Below are positions 21,930-30,160 of a stretch of 64,000 nucleotides of DNA, piece after piece; position 1 is the stretch's first letter, and each line of letters begins with the position of its first letter. The position numbers and the translations under genes were made by a program. The DNA is taken from the NCBI RefSeq assembly GCF_000022565.1, contig NC_012483.1, positions 124,001 to 188,000 of the forward strand. Direction: 5' to 3'. This DNA comes from Acidobacterium capsulatum ATCC 51196 (GTDB lineage Bacteria > Acidobacteriota > Terriglobia > Terriglobales > Acidobacteriaceae). The notes under the pieces were generated by a model. It saw only the letters and a list, made by a program, of their open reading frames with translations, searched no databases and was not told where the DNA came from.

Positions 21930-22541
21930 TCACCCCGGCAGCCGGGCCAGCAATACCCGCAGCGCCGCGCCCCGATGGCTCAGCCGCAGCTTTGTCTCCA
22001 GATCGATCTCGGCCATCGTCTTTTCAAGCTCCGGCAGATAAAACAGCGGATCATACCCAAATCCGCCCGTCCCCTGCGGGACCCCAAGAATCTCGCCTGC
22101 CACCTCACCCTCCGCCGAGGCAATCTCCACGCCATCCCGCGCCACCGAGAGCACGCAAACATACCGCCCCGCGCGATCCTCCACTCCCCGCATCCGATCC
22201 ATCAGCAGCAGGTTGTTGCGCTCATCGGCTGACAGCGGGGAACCGGGCAGGTACTCGGCATCCTCGGCAAAGCGCGCCGACCGCACCCCGGGCAGGAGCC
22301 CAAGCGCCCGCACCTCAAGGCCCGAGTCGTCGGCCAGCACCAGTCCTCCCGGCCGGCACCGGCTGTAGAACTCCGCTTTCAGGCGCGCATTCTCGGCAAA
22401 GGTCGTCCCCGTTTCCTCAGGGGCATCGATCTCCGCCAGTCCCGGCAGGGGCAAAATTTCCGTCGCGGTATGGCCGGCCGCCACGCGAAAATCGCGCAGC
22501 TTACCGGCATTCGAGGAGGCAACATAAAGAGTCAGAGCCAT
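21930..22541 (-). CDS. rdgB: XTP/dITP pyrophosphatase (HAM1/RdgB)
   Basis: Removes non-canonical purine triphosphates (ITP, dITP, XTP) from the pool. The 203-residue protein has the family opening LYVASSNAGKLRDF, the metal site VLADDSGLEVRALG, PGVRSARFAED, and GFGYDPLFYLPE near the C-terminus, with SHRGAAL closing the active site. The ATG at 22539-22541 was chosen; the frame continues far upstream without support. Confidence 0.95.
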   Translation of the reverse strand: MALTLYVASSNAGKLRDFRVAAGHTATEILPLPGLAEIDAPEETGTTFAENARLKAEFYSRCRPGGLVLADDSGLEVRALGLLPGVRSARFAEDAEYLPGSPLSADERNNLLLMDRMRGVEDRAGRYVCVLSVARDGVEIASAEGEVAGEILGVPQGTGGFGYDPLFYLPELEKTMAEIDLETKLRLSHRGAALRVLLARLPG

Positions 22542-22893
22542 CCAGAACAGACTACCCGCTTCTCCTGTTTTGAGCGGCGTCCAGCATCGTTTCCGTCGCC
22601 CAAGCTCTGTCATTTCGACCGAAGCAGGACAGTCCGATCGTCCTGCGAAGCAGAGAAGCCCGTACTCCGCCCCCGCCATTTGGCTGCCGGAAATTACCCC
22701 TGAAATTGCTACTCTGAAATCAGGAGCAGGCACAAAAACCCGCTCCAGCCACCCGCAAAAATAAAAATGTGAATTTCGGTTCACATTTCTTGGCGCGCCG
22801 AATCAACAAGTTGCCGGCTTTCCAGAAAAAAACACCGAAAAGCGAATCCGGATTCACATTTTATTTCTGCGCCTTTGCTGCACCTTTCCTGTG
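22542..22893. other. Gap upstream of rdgB with TTCACATTT sites
   Basis: No gene seen. It contains a repeat-like hairpin at 22624-22646 (GCAGGAC / GTCCTGC) inside a TCATTTCGACCGAAGC sequence, then an AT-rich stretch with AAATGTGAA (22765-22773), TTCACATTT (22780-22788) and a third TTCACATTT at 22853-22861 next to the palindrome GAATCCGGATTC. These may be operator sites for rdgB. Confidence 0.5.
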
Positions 22894-23613
22894 TCAATCA
22901 TTACGAAGGTCACTCAGCCGCCCCTGCCGGTTCTGCTCCTGCTGGTAATACTCCAGGTCGCCGCGCAGCGGGCACTGGGCGCAGTTGGGCGTCCTGCCGC
23001 AGTGGGCTTTGCCCACCTGCACCACCAGTGCGTGAAACTCGTTGCAATGATCGGCCAGCGCCGCCGGGTCCGTCTCCTCGGCAAAAGCCGCAAGCGCAAG
23101 CTGCTGTACCTCGGCATAGCGGACGCGCTCCGGCGCGAGCCCATGCCGCACCACCACGCGGCGCAGATACTCATCCACCACCATCGCCGGCTGGCCCAGG
23201 GCATAGAGCAGAATGGCATCCGCCGTCTCCGGGCCGATGCCCGTGATGGCCAGCAGTTGCGCGCGCGCTGTCTCTGCCGGGGCCTCGGCGAAGCGTTCCA
23301 GCGAGCCGCCATACTCGTTGGCCACCAGCTCTAGCAGAGCGCGCAGCGTCGCCGCCTTGCGTTGCATGAAGCCCGAGGGGCGAATCAGCTCGCGCAGCTC
23401 ATCCTCCGGCAGCGCGAGCAGGGCATCGAACTGCAGCAGGTCTCGCGCCCGCAGGTTGGCCAGCGAGCGCTCCACGCTGGTCCACGCCGTGCCTTGCGTC
23501 AGGCAGGCCCCCACCATGGTTTCCAGCGGTGATTCTGAGGGCCACCAATGCTGCGGCCCATACGCAGCGGCGAGGGTGTCATAAAGGGTGCGAAGACGGG
23601 AAGCGGCAGTCAT
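22894..23613 (-). CDS. HhH-GPD DNA glycosylase, MagIII-like
   Basis: A 239-residue base-excision glycosylase of the endonuclease III superfamily. The hairpin is LLAITGIGPETADAILLYAL and the catalytic aspartate lies in VVDEYLRRVV. The lysine that endonuclease III uses as a lyase (in GxGRKTA) is glutamate here. The C-terminal cysteine cluster has only three Cys (CGRTPNCAQC), so the [4Fe-4S] site is incomplete. Both traits resemble the monofunctional 3-methyladenine glycosylase MagIII. The substrate is inferred. Confidence 0.8.
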   Translation of the reverse strand: MTAASRLRTLYDTLAAAYGPQHWWPSESPLETMVGACLTQGTAWTSVERSLANLRARDLLQFDALLALPEDELRELIRPSGFMQRKAATLRALLELVANEYGGSLERFAEAPAETARAQLLAITGIGPETADAILLYALGQPAMVVDEYLRRVVVRHGLAPERVRYAEVQQLALAAFAEETDPAALADHCNEFHALVVQVGKAHCGRTPNCAQCPLRGDLEYYQQEQNRQGRLSDLRND

Positions 23614-23659
23614 AGCGGGTCAGAAGACTATTCTCCCATCCCTATGATTGCCGGGTGCC

Positions 23660-24684
23660 TGTAGAAGGTCAAGAGGTTGTTCCTTCTTGGGATCGGCTGC
23701 TTGGCGGTTTGTAGTTGAGGCTACCATGAGGTCTTTCGTGGTTGTAGTAGTGGATCCAGGACTGCAAGTGTTGATCTCTCTGGCTGGAGTCGGTCCAGTG
23801 TTTGGCGTAAGCCCATTCGCGCATGGCTGTCTGGATGAAGCGCTCGGCCTTGCCGTTGGTTCTGGGGGTATAGGGCCGAGTGCGGCTGTGTTTGATGGCC
23901 ATCTGCTGGCAAGCCTGACGGAACTGGCGAGAGCGGTAGCTGCTGCCGTTGTCGGTCAGCAGCGCGCGGATGCCGATACCATGGCTGGCGAAAAACTCAA
24001 CCGCCGCGTGCAGAAAACCGATCGTGGTTTCCGCCTTCTGATCGGCCAGCATCTGGGCGAAGACCATGCGCGAGTGATCGTCGACGGCCACATGCAGAGC
24101 CAAAAAGCCCGGGTGTTCCTTCTTGCCCCGCAGCCTGCCGTCGCCGCGCAGCGAGACCTCGCCGAAGCGCGTCATGCCTTTGATGTCCAGATGCAGCAAG
24201 TCGCCTGGAGCGGCATGCTCATAGCGAACCACCGGCGGAGGCGGGTTCAGATCGCGCCATCGGCTCAGCCGCGCGCGCCGCAAAATACGGCTCACCGAAG
24301 ACACGCTCACAGCGCTGCGCCGGGCGATCTGATACCCCGGCATGTAACCCCGCCGTAGCTCAATCACACTCAGCCGCAACGCCTCCGGCAAGCGCCGCGG
24401 GCTGCGATGCGGACGCGAGCTGCGGTCCCGCAAGCCATCCGAACCCTCGGCGCGATACCGGCGCACCCATTTGCCGGCCGTCTTTGCGCTCACGTTGAAG
24501 CTGGCCGCGGCCAGCTTCAACGTGCACCCGGTACAAATAACTTTTCTCGCCAACTGCTCTCGACTGTAAGGCGTTAGACGAGCATTCTGGTGAATGTCCA
24601 TTCGATCTCTCCGAAGACTCTGCTTGTTCGCCACAAACAGCTTCTCCGCGAAATTTCGAATGGACAACCTCTTGAAACATCACA
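23660..24684 (-). mobile_element. Complete IS481-family insertion sequence
   Basis: A 1025-bp element with ends TGT...ACA. Left end TGTAGAAGGTCAAGAGGTTG and, inverted, right end TGTGATGTTTCAAGAGGTTG share TCAAGAGGTTGT. It is flanked by a direct repeat GGTGCC (23654-23659 and 24685-24690), a 6-bp target duplication. It sits in a copy of the GGGTGCCCC hairpin repeat between motB and the glycosylase gene. The transposase is intact, so the insertion is probably young. Confidence 0.9.
23669..24601 (-). CDS. IS481-family transposase (DDE integrase core)
   Basis: A 310-residue transposase. An N-terminal helix-turn-helix (LAAASFNVSAKTAGKWVRRYR) is followed by a linker helix-turn-helix (YQIARRSAVSVSSVSRILRR) and an RNase H-like core with D in LLHLDIKG, D in LLTDNGSSY and E in NGKAERFIQT. 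It ends with HYYNHERPHGSLNYKPPSS, a common IS481/IS3-type tail. The ATG at 24599-24601 gives MDIHQNARLT, a frequent start in this family. No frameshift or stop. Confidence 0.93.
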   Translation of the reverse strand: MDIHQNARLTPYSREQLARKVICTGCTLKLAAASFNVSAKTAGKWVRRYRAEGSDGLRDRSSRPHRSPRRLPEALRLSVIELRRGYMPGYQIARRSAVSVSSVSRILRRARLSRWRDLNPPPPVVRYEHAAPGDLLHLDIKGMTRFGEVSLRGDGRLRGKKEHPGFLALHVAVDDHSRMVFAQMLADQKAETTIGFLHAAVEFFASHGIGIRALLTDNGSSYRSRQFRQACQQMAIKHSRTRPYTPRTNGKAERFIQTAMREWAYAKHWTDSSQRDQHLQSWIHYYNHERPHGSLNYKPPSSRSQEGTTS

Positions 24685-24717
24685 GGTGCCCCGGTGTCCG
24701 TCTGTTCGGACCCGGGG
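24685..24717. repeat. GGGTGCCCC hairpin repeat, copy 4, split by the IS
   Basis: GGTGCCCC then stem CCCCGGTGTCCG / CGGACCCGGGG with loop TCTGTT. Its header was cut by the IS481 element; the other part, CCGGGTGCC, is at 23651-23659. It lies 12 bases beyond the motB stop and may end that transcript. Confidence 0.75.
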
Positions 24718-24729
24718 AAAATGCGCCCC

Positions 24730-25518
24730 TTATTTCCGTGCCAAGCCAACATCCGGCGAGGGCTTGCCGCCTGCCGGTGGAGGCGCGGTGCCGCCAAAAC
24801 TGTCCGCGACCGAAAGGTGCGGCAGCACGATGATGTCCACGCGGCGGTTCTCGGCGCGTCCCGCGGCTGTCGCATTTGACGCGATGGGATGATACTGCGC
24901 ATACCCGGCGGCGGAGAGCCGCTGCGGCGCAACGCCAAAGTTCTCAATCAGCAGCCGGGCCATCGTGGTGGCGCGCGCAGTCGAAAGCTCCCAGTTCGAG
25001 TCAAACTTCGCCGTGTGGATCGGCACGTTGTCGGTGTGGCCCTCGATGCGCAGCGCGTACGGCACCTGGTACAGCTCATGCGCAATGATGCCGACCGCGC
25101 CCATTGACGAGGGCTTGGGTGTGGCCGATCCGCTGTCATAAAAACCGGCCTCGCGCAGCGAGATCACCAACCCGTCGGGGCCAAGCTGCAGCGCGACCTG
25201 GTGCGCGGCAATCTGCGCGGCGAGCTTCTTCTGCAACTGCTCGCGCATTTTTTCGAGATTTTCCTGCGTCTGCAGCGCCGTGTCGGCTGGGGGATTGGCC
25301 TCGGGCACCGGTCCCTTGCCGTGCCCGTTCTCAGGAAAAAGCCCGAGCGCGGTAAAGGCCGAGTGAATCGACTGCGCAAACTGCTGCTGCTTGCGCAGAT
25401 CGGCCTTTGAACTCGCGTACAGCACCACGAAAAACGCAAAAAGCAACGTGATGAAGTCCGCGTAGGAGACCAGCCAGCGCTCGTGGTTGGGATGGCTCTC
25501 GTGGCGCTTGCGCCTCAT
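24730..25518 (-). CDS. motB: Flagellar motor stator protein MotB
   Basis: Peptidoglycan-anchored stator subunit, 262 residues. Short basic N-terminus, then one membrane helix with the proton-carrying aspartate in VSYADFITLLFAFFVVLYA. A linker leads to the OmpA-like peptidoglycan domain (RIEGHTDNVPIHTAKFDSNW, LSTARATTMARLLIENFG, RAENRRVDIIVLP). The ATG overlaps the motA stop (ATGA). Third gene of flbD-motA-motB. Confidence 0.93.
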   Translation of the reverse strand: MRRKRHESHPNHERWLVSYADFITLLFAFFVVLYASSKADLRKQQQFAQSIHSAFTALGLFPENGHGKGPVPEANPPADTALQTQENLEKMREQLQKKLAAQIAAHQVALQLGPDGLVISLREAGFYDSGSATPKPSSMGAVGIIAHELYQVPYALRIEGHTDNVPIHTAKFDSNWELSTARATTMARLLIENFGVAPQRLSAAGYAQYHPIASNATAAGRAENRRVDIIVLPHLSVADSFGGTAPPPAGGKPSPDVGLARK

Positions 25519-26324
25519 GCCGGAACCTCTTCGGTCGCCGCCTCGGCGCTCTCTTTTGCCTTTCTGCCTTTCGCCTTGCTGCCGGCACCCAAAAAGGATT
25601 CCAGCTTCACCTCGATCATGCGCGGATTCATGCCTTCCAGAATCGAGATAACGCCCTCAATCACCATCTCCTTCACACGGTGTTCCTCGCGAATGCGGTG
25701 CCGCAGCTTGCCCGCGATGGGCAAAAAGGCCAGGTTCGCCGCCGCCACGCCGTAGATGGTCGCCACAAAGGCCACCGCAATGCCTCGGCCTACCTGATCG
25801 ATGTGATCGAGGTGCTGCATCACCTGGATGAGGCCCAGCACCGCGCCAATGATGCCGATGGTCGGCGAAAAGCCCCCGGCTGACTCAAACACGGCCGGAA
25901 TCTTCTCCTCGCGCTCGGTCAGGTTGTCCAGTTGCAACTCCATGATCTTGCGCAGCTCGGCCGGCTCGGTGCCGTCGACGGCCAGCATGATCGACTGCTT
26001 CAAAAACGGCTCCTTGATCTTGGCCAGATCCTGATCGAGCGAAACAATGCCATGACGCCGCGCCTTGTTGGCAAACTCCACCAGTTGCTTGAGCGTCGCC
26101 TGCCCGGCCGATTTGCCCTGAAAGAACACCTGCGCCAGACGCCGCAGCGCCGCCAGCACCGTGGCCAGGGGGTACTGCAGCATCACCGCGCCGAGCGTGC
26201 CGCCAAAGACGATCATCGCCGCCGTCGGCTGCATGATCTGGTCAATGCGGCCCCCCTCCAACAAAAGACCAGCAAGAATGCCGGCCAACGCAAGGAGAAT
26301 GCCTCCAAGACTGCTGGTATCCAT
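25515..26324 (-). CDS. motA: Flagellar motor stator protein MotA
   Basis: Four-helix stator subunit, 269 residues. It shows the N-terminal helix pair, a large cytoplasmic loop with the charged torque region (LQLDNLTEREEKIPAVFESAGGFSPTIG), the proton-path proline in the third helix, and GILIGAV-like packing (IIGAVLGLIQVMQHL). The C-terminal tail is Lys/Glu-rich. It is 173 bases downstream of flbD. Confidence 0.93.
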   Translation of the reverse strand: MDTSSLGGILLALAGILAGLLLEGGRIDQIMQPTAAMIVFGGTLGAVMLQYPLATVLAALRRLAQVFFQGKSAGQATLKQLVEFANKARRHGIVSLDQDLAKIKEPFLKQSIMLAVDGTEPAELRKIMELQLDNLTEREEKIPAVFESAGGFSPTIGIIGAVLGLIQVMQHLDHIDQVGRGIAVAFVATIYGVAAANLAFLPIAGKLRHRIREEHRVKEMVIEGVISILEGMNPRMIEVKLESFLGAGSKAKGRKAKESAEAATEEVPA

Positions 26325-26497
26325 AATCTGTTACTCCTGTGGGCGAATCTGTGACTGCTGCCGGAGATACCGGCGTGCCGGTGAAAGCAGTTTAGGAAAT
26401 GGCGTAGCTCGAAGCCTCTGTCGCCAAGTCGTCGCGACCAACAGGGAGCGACGACCCAGGAAACCGCAGGAAAGTTCACAGTATTTCCTGAACTGCT

Positions 26498-26830
26498 CTA
26501 GTCCTGCGAGCGGCGCCGGTGAACGGCCGCCAGATCGGGCACAATGCCCTGGCGCTTGAACTCCTGATAAGCTTCTCGCGCCATGTCTGCTTCCCCGGCG
26601 GAGTGCGCGCTCAGCCGCGCCGCCGCCTCCGGCAGGTCATGGGCCAGCCGCGCCAGCACCTTCACCCGGTAGGCGGTCATGCGCTCGATCACCTCATCGC
26701 AGCTCTCCAGTACCACGATCTTTTCCCCATGAATCAGGGTCAGCATCGTATCGGGCGAGGCCTCCATCGACTTGATGAGGTCGCTGTTGACGACAAAAGG
26801 GGCTCCATTCAAACGAGTCAGAGAAATCAT
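26498..26830 (-). CDS. flbD: FlbD/SwrD-type flagellar protein
   Basis: A 110-residue protein whose first 65 residues match the small FlbD/SwrD family: ISLTRLNGAPFVVNSDLIKSMEASPDTMLTLIHGEKIVVLESCDEV. In Bacillus the family raises stator output. About 45 extra C-terminal residues are not part of the usual domain. It has its own sigma-28-type promoter 24 bases upstream, and motA-motB follow. Confidence 0.85.
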   Translation of the reverse strand: MISLTRLNGAPFVVNSDLIKSMEASPDTMLTLIHGEKIVVLESCDEVIERMTAYRVKVLARLAHDLPEAAARLSAHSAGEADMAREAYQEFKRQGIVPDLAAVHRRRSQD

Positions 26831-26853
26831 GTGCGTTGCATGCCTCGGAGAGG

Positions 26854-26880
26854 TTATCGGCGAAGGCGCGCAAGGGTTGA
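26854..26880 (-). promoter_or_regulatory. Sigma-28-type promoter for flbD-motA-motB
   Basis: On the minus strand: TCAACCCT, 11 bases, GCCGATAA (consensus TAAAGTTT-N11-GCCGATAA). The -10 is a perfect match and lies 23 bases before the flbD ATG; the -35 is partial. Confidence 0.75.
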
Positions 26881-26938
26881 TGCAGGGAAGCACCGAAAGC
26901 GCCTCACGCACGCAGCGTGCCAAACTCCTGGCCTCGCA

Positions 26939-26965
26939 TAAAGCACCCCGGGGCCACGCCGATGA
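26939..26965 (+). promoter_or_regulatory. Sigma-28-type promoter for flagellin
   Basis: TAAA, 15 bases, GCCGATGA: one mismatch to TAAA-N15-GCCGATAA. It predicts a 5' leader of about 95 bases before the flagellin ATG. It is divergent from the flbD promoter, with about 60 bases between the two elements. Confidence 0.85.
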
Positions 26966-27065
26966 AGCCGGTGTGTGCAGAGGTTCCCCGGTGCTGGCTG
27001 GCAGTCTGAAGCGGCTCTGGTCCGGACCCCCAAACCGCAACCGCTAACAAAGGAGTCATCCTCTT

Positions 27066-28346
27066 ATGTCCCTGGGCGTTCTGAACAACATCTCGGCTCT
27101 CTATGCCGAAAATAACCTGAACCAGACACAGTCGAGCCTGCAGAATGTTCTGACGCAGCTCTCCTCTGGTTCGCGCATCAACTCCGGCGCCGACGATGCG
27201 GCCGGCCTCTCGCTGGCCAACGGCCTGCAGGCCAACTCGGCGGCTCTGACGCAGTCCTCGACCAATGCGAGCGAAGGCGTGGGCCTGCTGCAGGTGGCCG
27301 ACGGCGCGCTCTCCCAGGTGACCAGCCTGCTCAACCGCGCGGTCACGCTGGCCACTGAGGCCTCGAACGGCACGCTGAACAGTTCACAGGATGCGGCCGC
27401 CAACCAGGAGTATCAGTCGATCCTTTCCGAAATCAATAACATCGGTTCGACGACCACCTACAATTCCAAGCAGGTTTTCACCGGCGCGGCAGCCGGCGTG
27501 TCCATCTACACGGGCGACTCTTCGAGCTCCGGTTCGTCGATCGACAACCTCTACTTCGCTCCCTTGACCTCGTCTTCGGTGGGTGATGCTGGCGGCACGG
27601 TGCAGCAGAGCTCCTCGGGTCAGTTCGTCGATCTCTCGAAGGACACCTCCGGCGCGCTGACCACGGCGGCAACCCAGGGCGATGCCATCAGCGGCGCGCT
27701 CAAGTTCACGATCACCAACGCCGACGGTACCACCAGCACCATCACCACGACAGCCACCACGGTCAGCGGCCTCATCCAGGAGATCAACAAGGACGGCATT
27801 CCTGGCGTGACGGCATCCTTCACCACGGCTGGCGCTGTGGGCCTCGCCAGCGGCACCGTCAATGCCGGCGATACCGGCATCCTGTTGACCAACACCAACT
27901 CGTCGGTGGCAATCGCCGAAGGCGCCACGGCTGTCACCGATACGCCAACCACGATTGCCAGCACGCTGGCCACCTCGACCAAGGGCGTGGCGACGATTGA
28001 CTATGTAGCCGCCTCCGGTGGCGACACGACCGCGAACCTTTCCACGACCGACCTGAGCAGCAGTGCCGATGCCCAGAACGCCCTCAGCGCTCTGAACGGC
28101 GCCATCAGCGACGTGGCCGCGCAGCGTGGTTACATCGGTGCGCAGATTAACACACTGAATGCGGTAGCCAACGTAGAAACGACGCAGCAGGAGAACGTCA
28201 CCTCCGCGGAGAACTCCGTCATGGCCACCGACTATGCCTCGGCGACCTCGCAGATGTCGAAGTACGAGATCCTGTCTCAGACCGGCATCAGTGCGCTCGC
28301 GCAGGCCAACAGCATGCAGCAACTCGTCACCAAGCTCCTCCAGTAG
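27066..28346 (+). CDS. fliC: Flagellin
   Basis: Filament subunit, 426 residues. The conserved N-terminal D0/D1 begins SLGVLNNISALYAENNLNQTQSSL, with LSSGSRINSGADDAAGLSLAN. The C-terminal D1/D0 is AINTLNAVANVETTQQENVTSAENSVMATDYA and closes QANSMQQLVTKLLQ. The variable middle is Thr/Ser/Ala/Gly-rich. A strong aaaggag site precedes the ATG, and a terminator follows directly. Exported through the flagellar type III system. Confidence 0.95.
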   Translation: MSLGVLNNISALYAENNLNQTQSSLQNVLTQLSSGSRINSGADDAAGLSLANGLQANSAALTQSSTNASEGVGLLQVADGALSQVTSLLNRAVTLATEASNGTLNSSQDAAANQEYQSILSEINNIGSTTTYNSKQVFTGAAAGVSIYTGDSSSSGSSIDNLYFAPLTSSSVGDAGGTVQQSSSGQFVDLSKDTSGALTTAATQGDAISGALKFTITNADGTTSTITTTATTVSGLIQEINKDGIPGVTASFTTAGAVGLASGTVNAGDTGILLTNTNSSVAIAEGATAVTDTPTTIASTLATSTKGVATIDYVAASGGDTTANLSTTDLSSSADAQNALSALNGAISDVAAQRGYIGAQINTLNAVANVETTQQENVTSAENSVMATDYASATSQMSKYEILSQTGISALAQANSMQQLVTKLLQ

Positions 28347-28367
28347 TTCCACCGTCATATCCCAACC

Positions 28368-28400
28368 CGCGGAGGGCTTCGGCCCTCCGCGTTCTTTTTT
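28368..28400 (+). terminator. Intrinsic terminator after flagellin
   Basis: CGCGGAGGGC, loop TTC, GGCCCTCCGCG, then TTCTTTTTT: separates flagellin from fliD. Confidence 0.92.
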
Positions 28401-28435
28401 CGCTCGCGCGCCCGGGAGCCTCTCGACAGCCCTCA

Positions 28436-28462
28436 TCAAGTTTCTTTTTCCCCTGCCGATAC
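28436..28462 (+). promoter_or_regulatory. Sigma-28-type promoter for fliD-fliS
   Basis: TCAAGTTT, 11 bases, GCCGATAC: two mismatches in all to TAAAGTTT-N11-GCCGATAA. The -10 ends only seven bases before the fliD ATG, so the transcript would start at or next to the start codon. Confidence 0.85.
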
Positions 28463-28469
28463 ACTCTGC

Positions 28470-30155
28470 ATGAGCACGGTAGGTCTTTCCTTCGGTTCGC
28501 CCACGAGTGGTCAGGGATTTGACGTGACCACAACCGTCAACAACATTGTGACCAATCTGCAGGCGGTGGAAACACCCTGGAAGAATCAGTTGACCAGCCT
28601 GCAATCGCAGGATACGGCGCTGACCAGCATTGGCACCGATCTCAGCGCGCTGTCCACATCGCTGCAGGCGCTCACAGATTTTCAGGGCGTGCTGGCCGGC
28701 AAGCAAGGGTCCAGCTCTGACACCTCGGTGCTTGAGTTGACCTCGGCGGCCGCGACGGCGGTGGCCGGCAGCCACACTATCGTGGTGACGAGCCTGGCGC
28801 AGACCTCTTCGTATTACAGCAACGCAGTGGCAGCCACCGACACGCTCTCCGGCTCCTTGAGCATTCAGGTGGGCAGCGGCAGCGCGCAGACCATCAATAT
28901 CAATTCCACTAACAACACGCTGTCTTCGCTGGCCAGTGCCATCAACTCGGGCAGCTATGGGGTCACGGCCAATGTGCTCACCGACTCCTCTGGCTCACGG
29001 CTGGAGCTGGTGAGCAATACCAGCGGCTCGGGGGGTAACATTACGGTCGGTGGATCGCTGGCTGACACCACCACCAGCTCCGCCGTCAGCTTCACGCAGG
29101 CGCAGGCCGGGGCCGATGCGAAGCTGACGGTGGATGGCATTGCGTTGACCAGCGCCTCGAATACGGTCTCGAATGCGCTGCCCGGGGTAACGTTCCAGTT
29201 GTTGAGTGCCTCGCCCGGCACCAATGTGCAGGTGCAGATCACCAATGACAATACGGCGGTGGAGACGGCGGTGAGTAACTTTGTGACCGCGTACAACAAG
29301 GTGGTCGGCGATTTGAACACCCAGGAGGGCAATACCTCCTCGGGAACCCCGGAGCCGCTCTTCGGCAATCCGACGATCGCTACGCTGCAGCAGACGCTCG
29401 AAAGCGCCCTGAACTTTGCGCAACCTGCAAACGCCGCCTCCACCTCGACGACCATCGGGACCAAGGACACGCTCTCGGGCAGCATTGCCATCTCGGTGGG
29501 TGGCGGGACGGCACAGACCGTGAATGTGAACAGCAGCACCCCGACGCTGGCCGGCCTCGCCTCGGCCATCAATTCCGCAAATCTGGGCGTGACGGCCAGT
29601 GTGATCACTTCCGGCAGCGACTCCACGCTGAGCCTGGTGAATGCAACCAGTGGCTCGACCGGCGCTATCGGCATCACCAGCAGCCTCACCGACACGACCA
29701 CGGGCAGCGCGGTCGCTTTCGGCTCTTCGGTGGCCAACGGGGTAACTTCCGCCACGCAGTTGGGCATTTCCGTCAACAATGACGGCACGCTGACGCTCAA
29801 CAGTGACACTCTCAACTCTCTGCTGAACAGCAACTATCAGGACGTGGTGAACTTCCTGCAGCCGAGCGGCGGCTACACCTCGTTTGGCGGCAATATGACC
29901 TCGGTGCTGAGCAACCTGGGCAATAGCGGATCGAGCGGCGCGATCTATCTGGCGCTGCAGGAGAATTCAACGGTCGAGTCGCAGTTGAACACTAATATCA
30001 GCAACGAAGAAAACCTCATCAGCCAGCAGAAAACGGAACTGACCAGTCAACTGAACCAGGCCAACATTACGCTGCAGGAGATCCCCATGCAGTTGAATCA
30101 GGTCAATGAGATGTACAGCGCCATCACCGGATACGACAAGGTCTACAACGGGTAA
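28470..30155 (+). CDS. fliD: Flagellar hook-associated protein 2 (filament cap)
   Basis: Caps the filament and folds incoming flagellin. The 561-residue protein has the FliD N-terminus (SGQGFDVTTTVNNIVTNLQAVETPWKNQ) and the coiled-coil C-terminus (ESQLNTNISNEENLISQQKTELTSQLNQA). An 86-residue block, residues 123-208 (TDTLSGSLSIQVGSGSAQTI...), recurs as residues 332-417 (KDTLSGSIAISVGGGTAQTV...), a flagellin-IN-like duplication. The promoter leaves essentially no leader. fliS follows after 5 bases. Confidence 0.93.
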   Translation: MSTVGLSFGSPTSGQGFDVTTTVNNIVTNLQAVETPWKNQLTSLQSQDTALTSIGTDLSALSTSLQALTDFQGVLAGKQGSSSDTSVLELTSAAATAVAGSHTIVVTSLAQTSSYYSNAVAATDTLSGSLSIQVGSGSAQTININSTNNTLSSLASAINSGSYGVTANVLTDSSGSRLELVSNTSGSGGNITVGGSLADTTTSSAVSFTQAQAGADAKLTVDGIALTSASNTVSNALPGVTFQLLSASPGTNVQVQITNDNTAVETAVSNFVTAYNKVVGDLNTQEGNTSSGTPEPLFGNPTIATLQQTLESALNFAQPANAASTSTTIGTKDTLSGSIAISVGGGTAQTVNVNSSTPTLAGLASAINSANLGVTASVITSGSDSTLSLVNATSGSTGAIGITSSLTDTTTGSAVAFGSSVANGVTSATQLGISVNNDGTLTLNSDTLNSLLNSNYQDVVNFLQPSGGYTSFGGNMTSVLSNLGNSGSSGAIYLALQENSTVESQLNTNISNEENLISQQKTELTSQLNQANITLQEIPMQLNQVNEMYSAITGYDKVYNG

Positions 30156-30160
30156 ACAGA

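Noticed and set aside
24685-24730. Hairpin after motB as a simple intrinsic terminator
   Set aside because: It shares a header and loop with other copies in the window, so it was placed in a repeat family; a terminator role remains possible.
27384-28775. 463-residue minus-strand frame across flagellin and fliD
   Set aside because: Antisense shadow of two conserved flagellar genes and their terminator; a Gly/Arg/His-rich composition with no motif.
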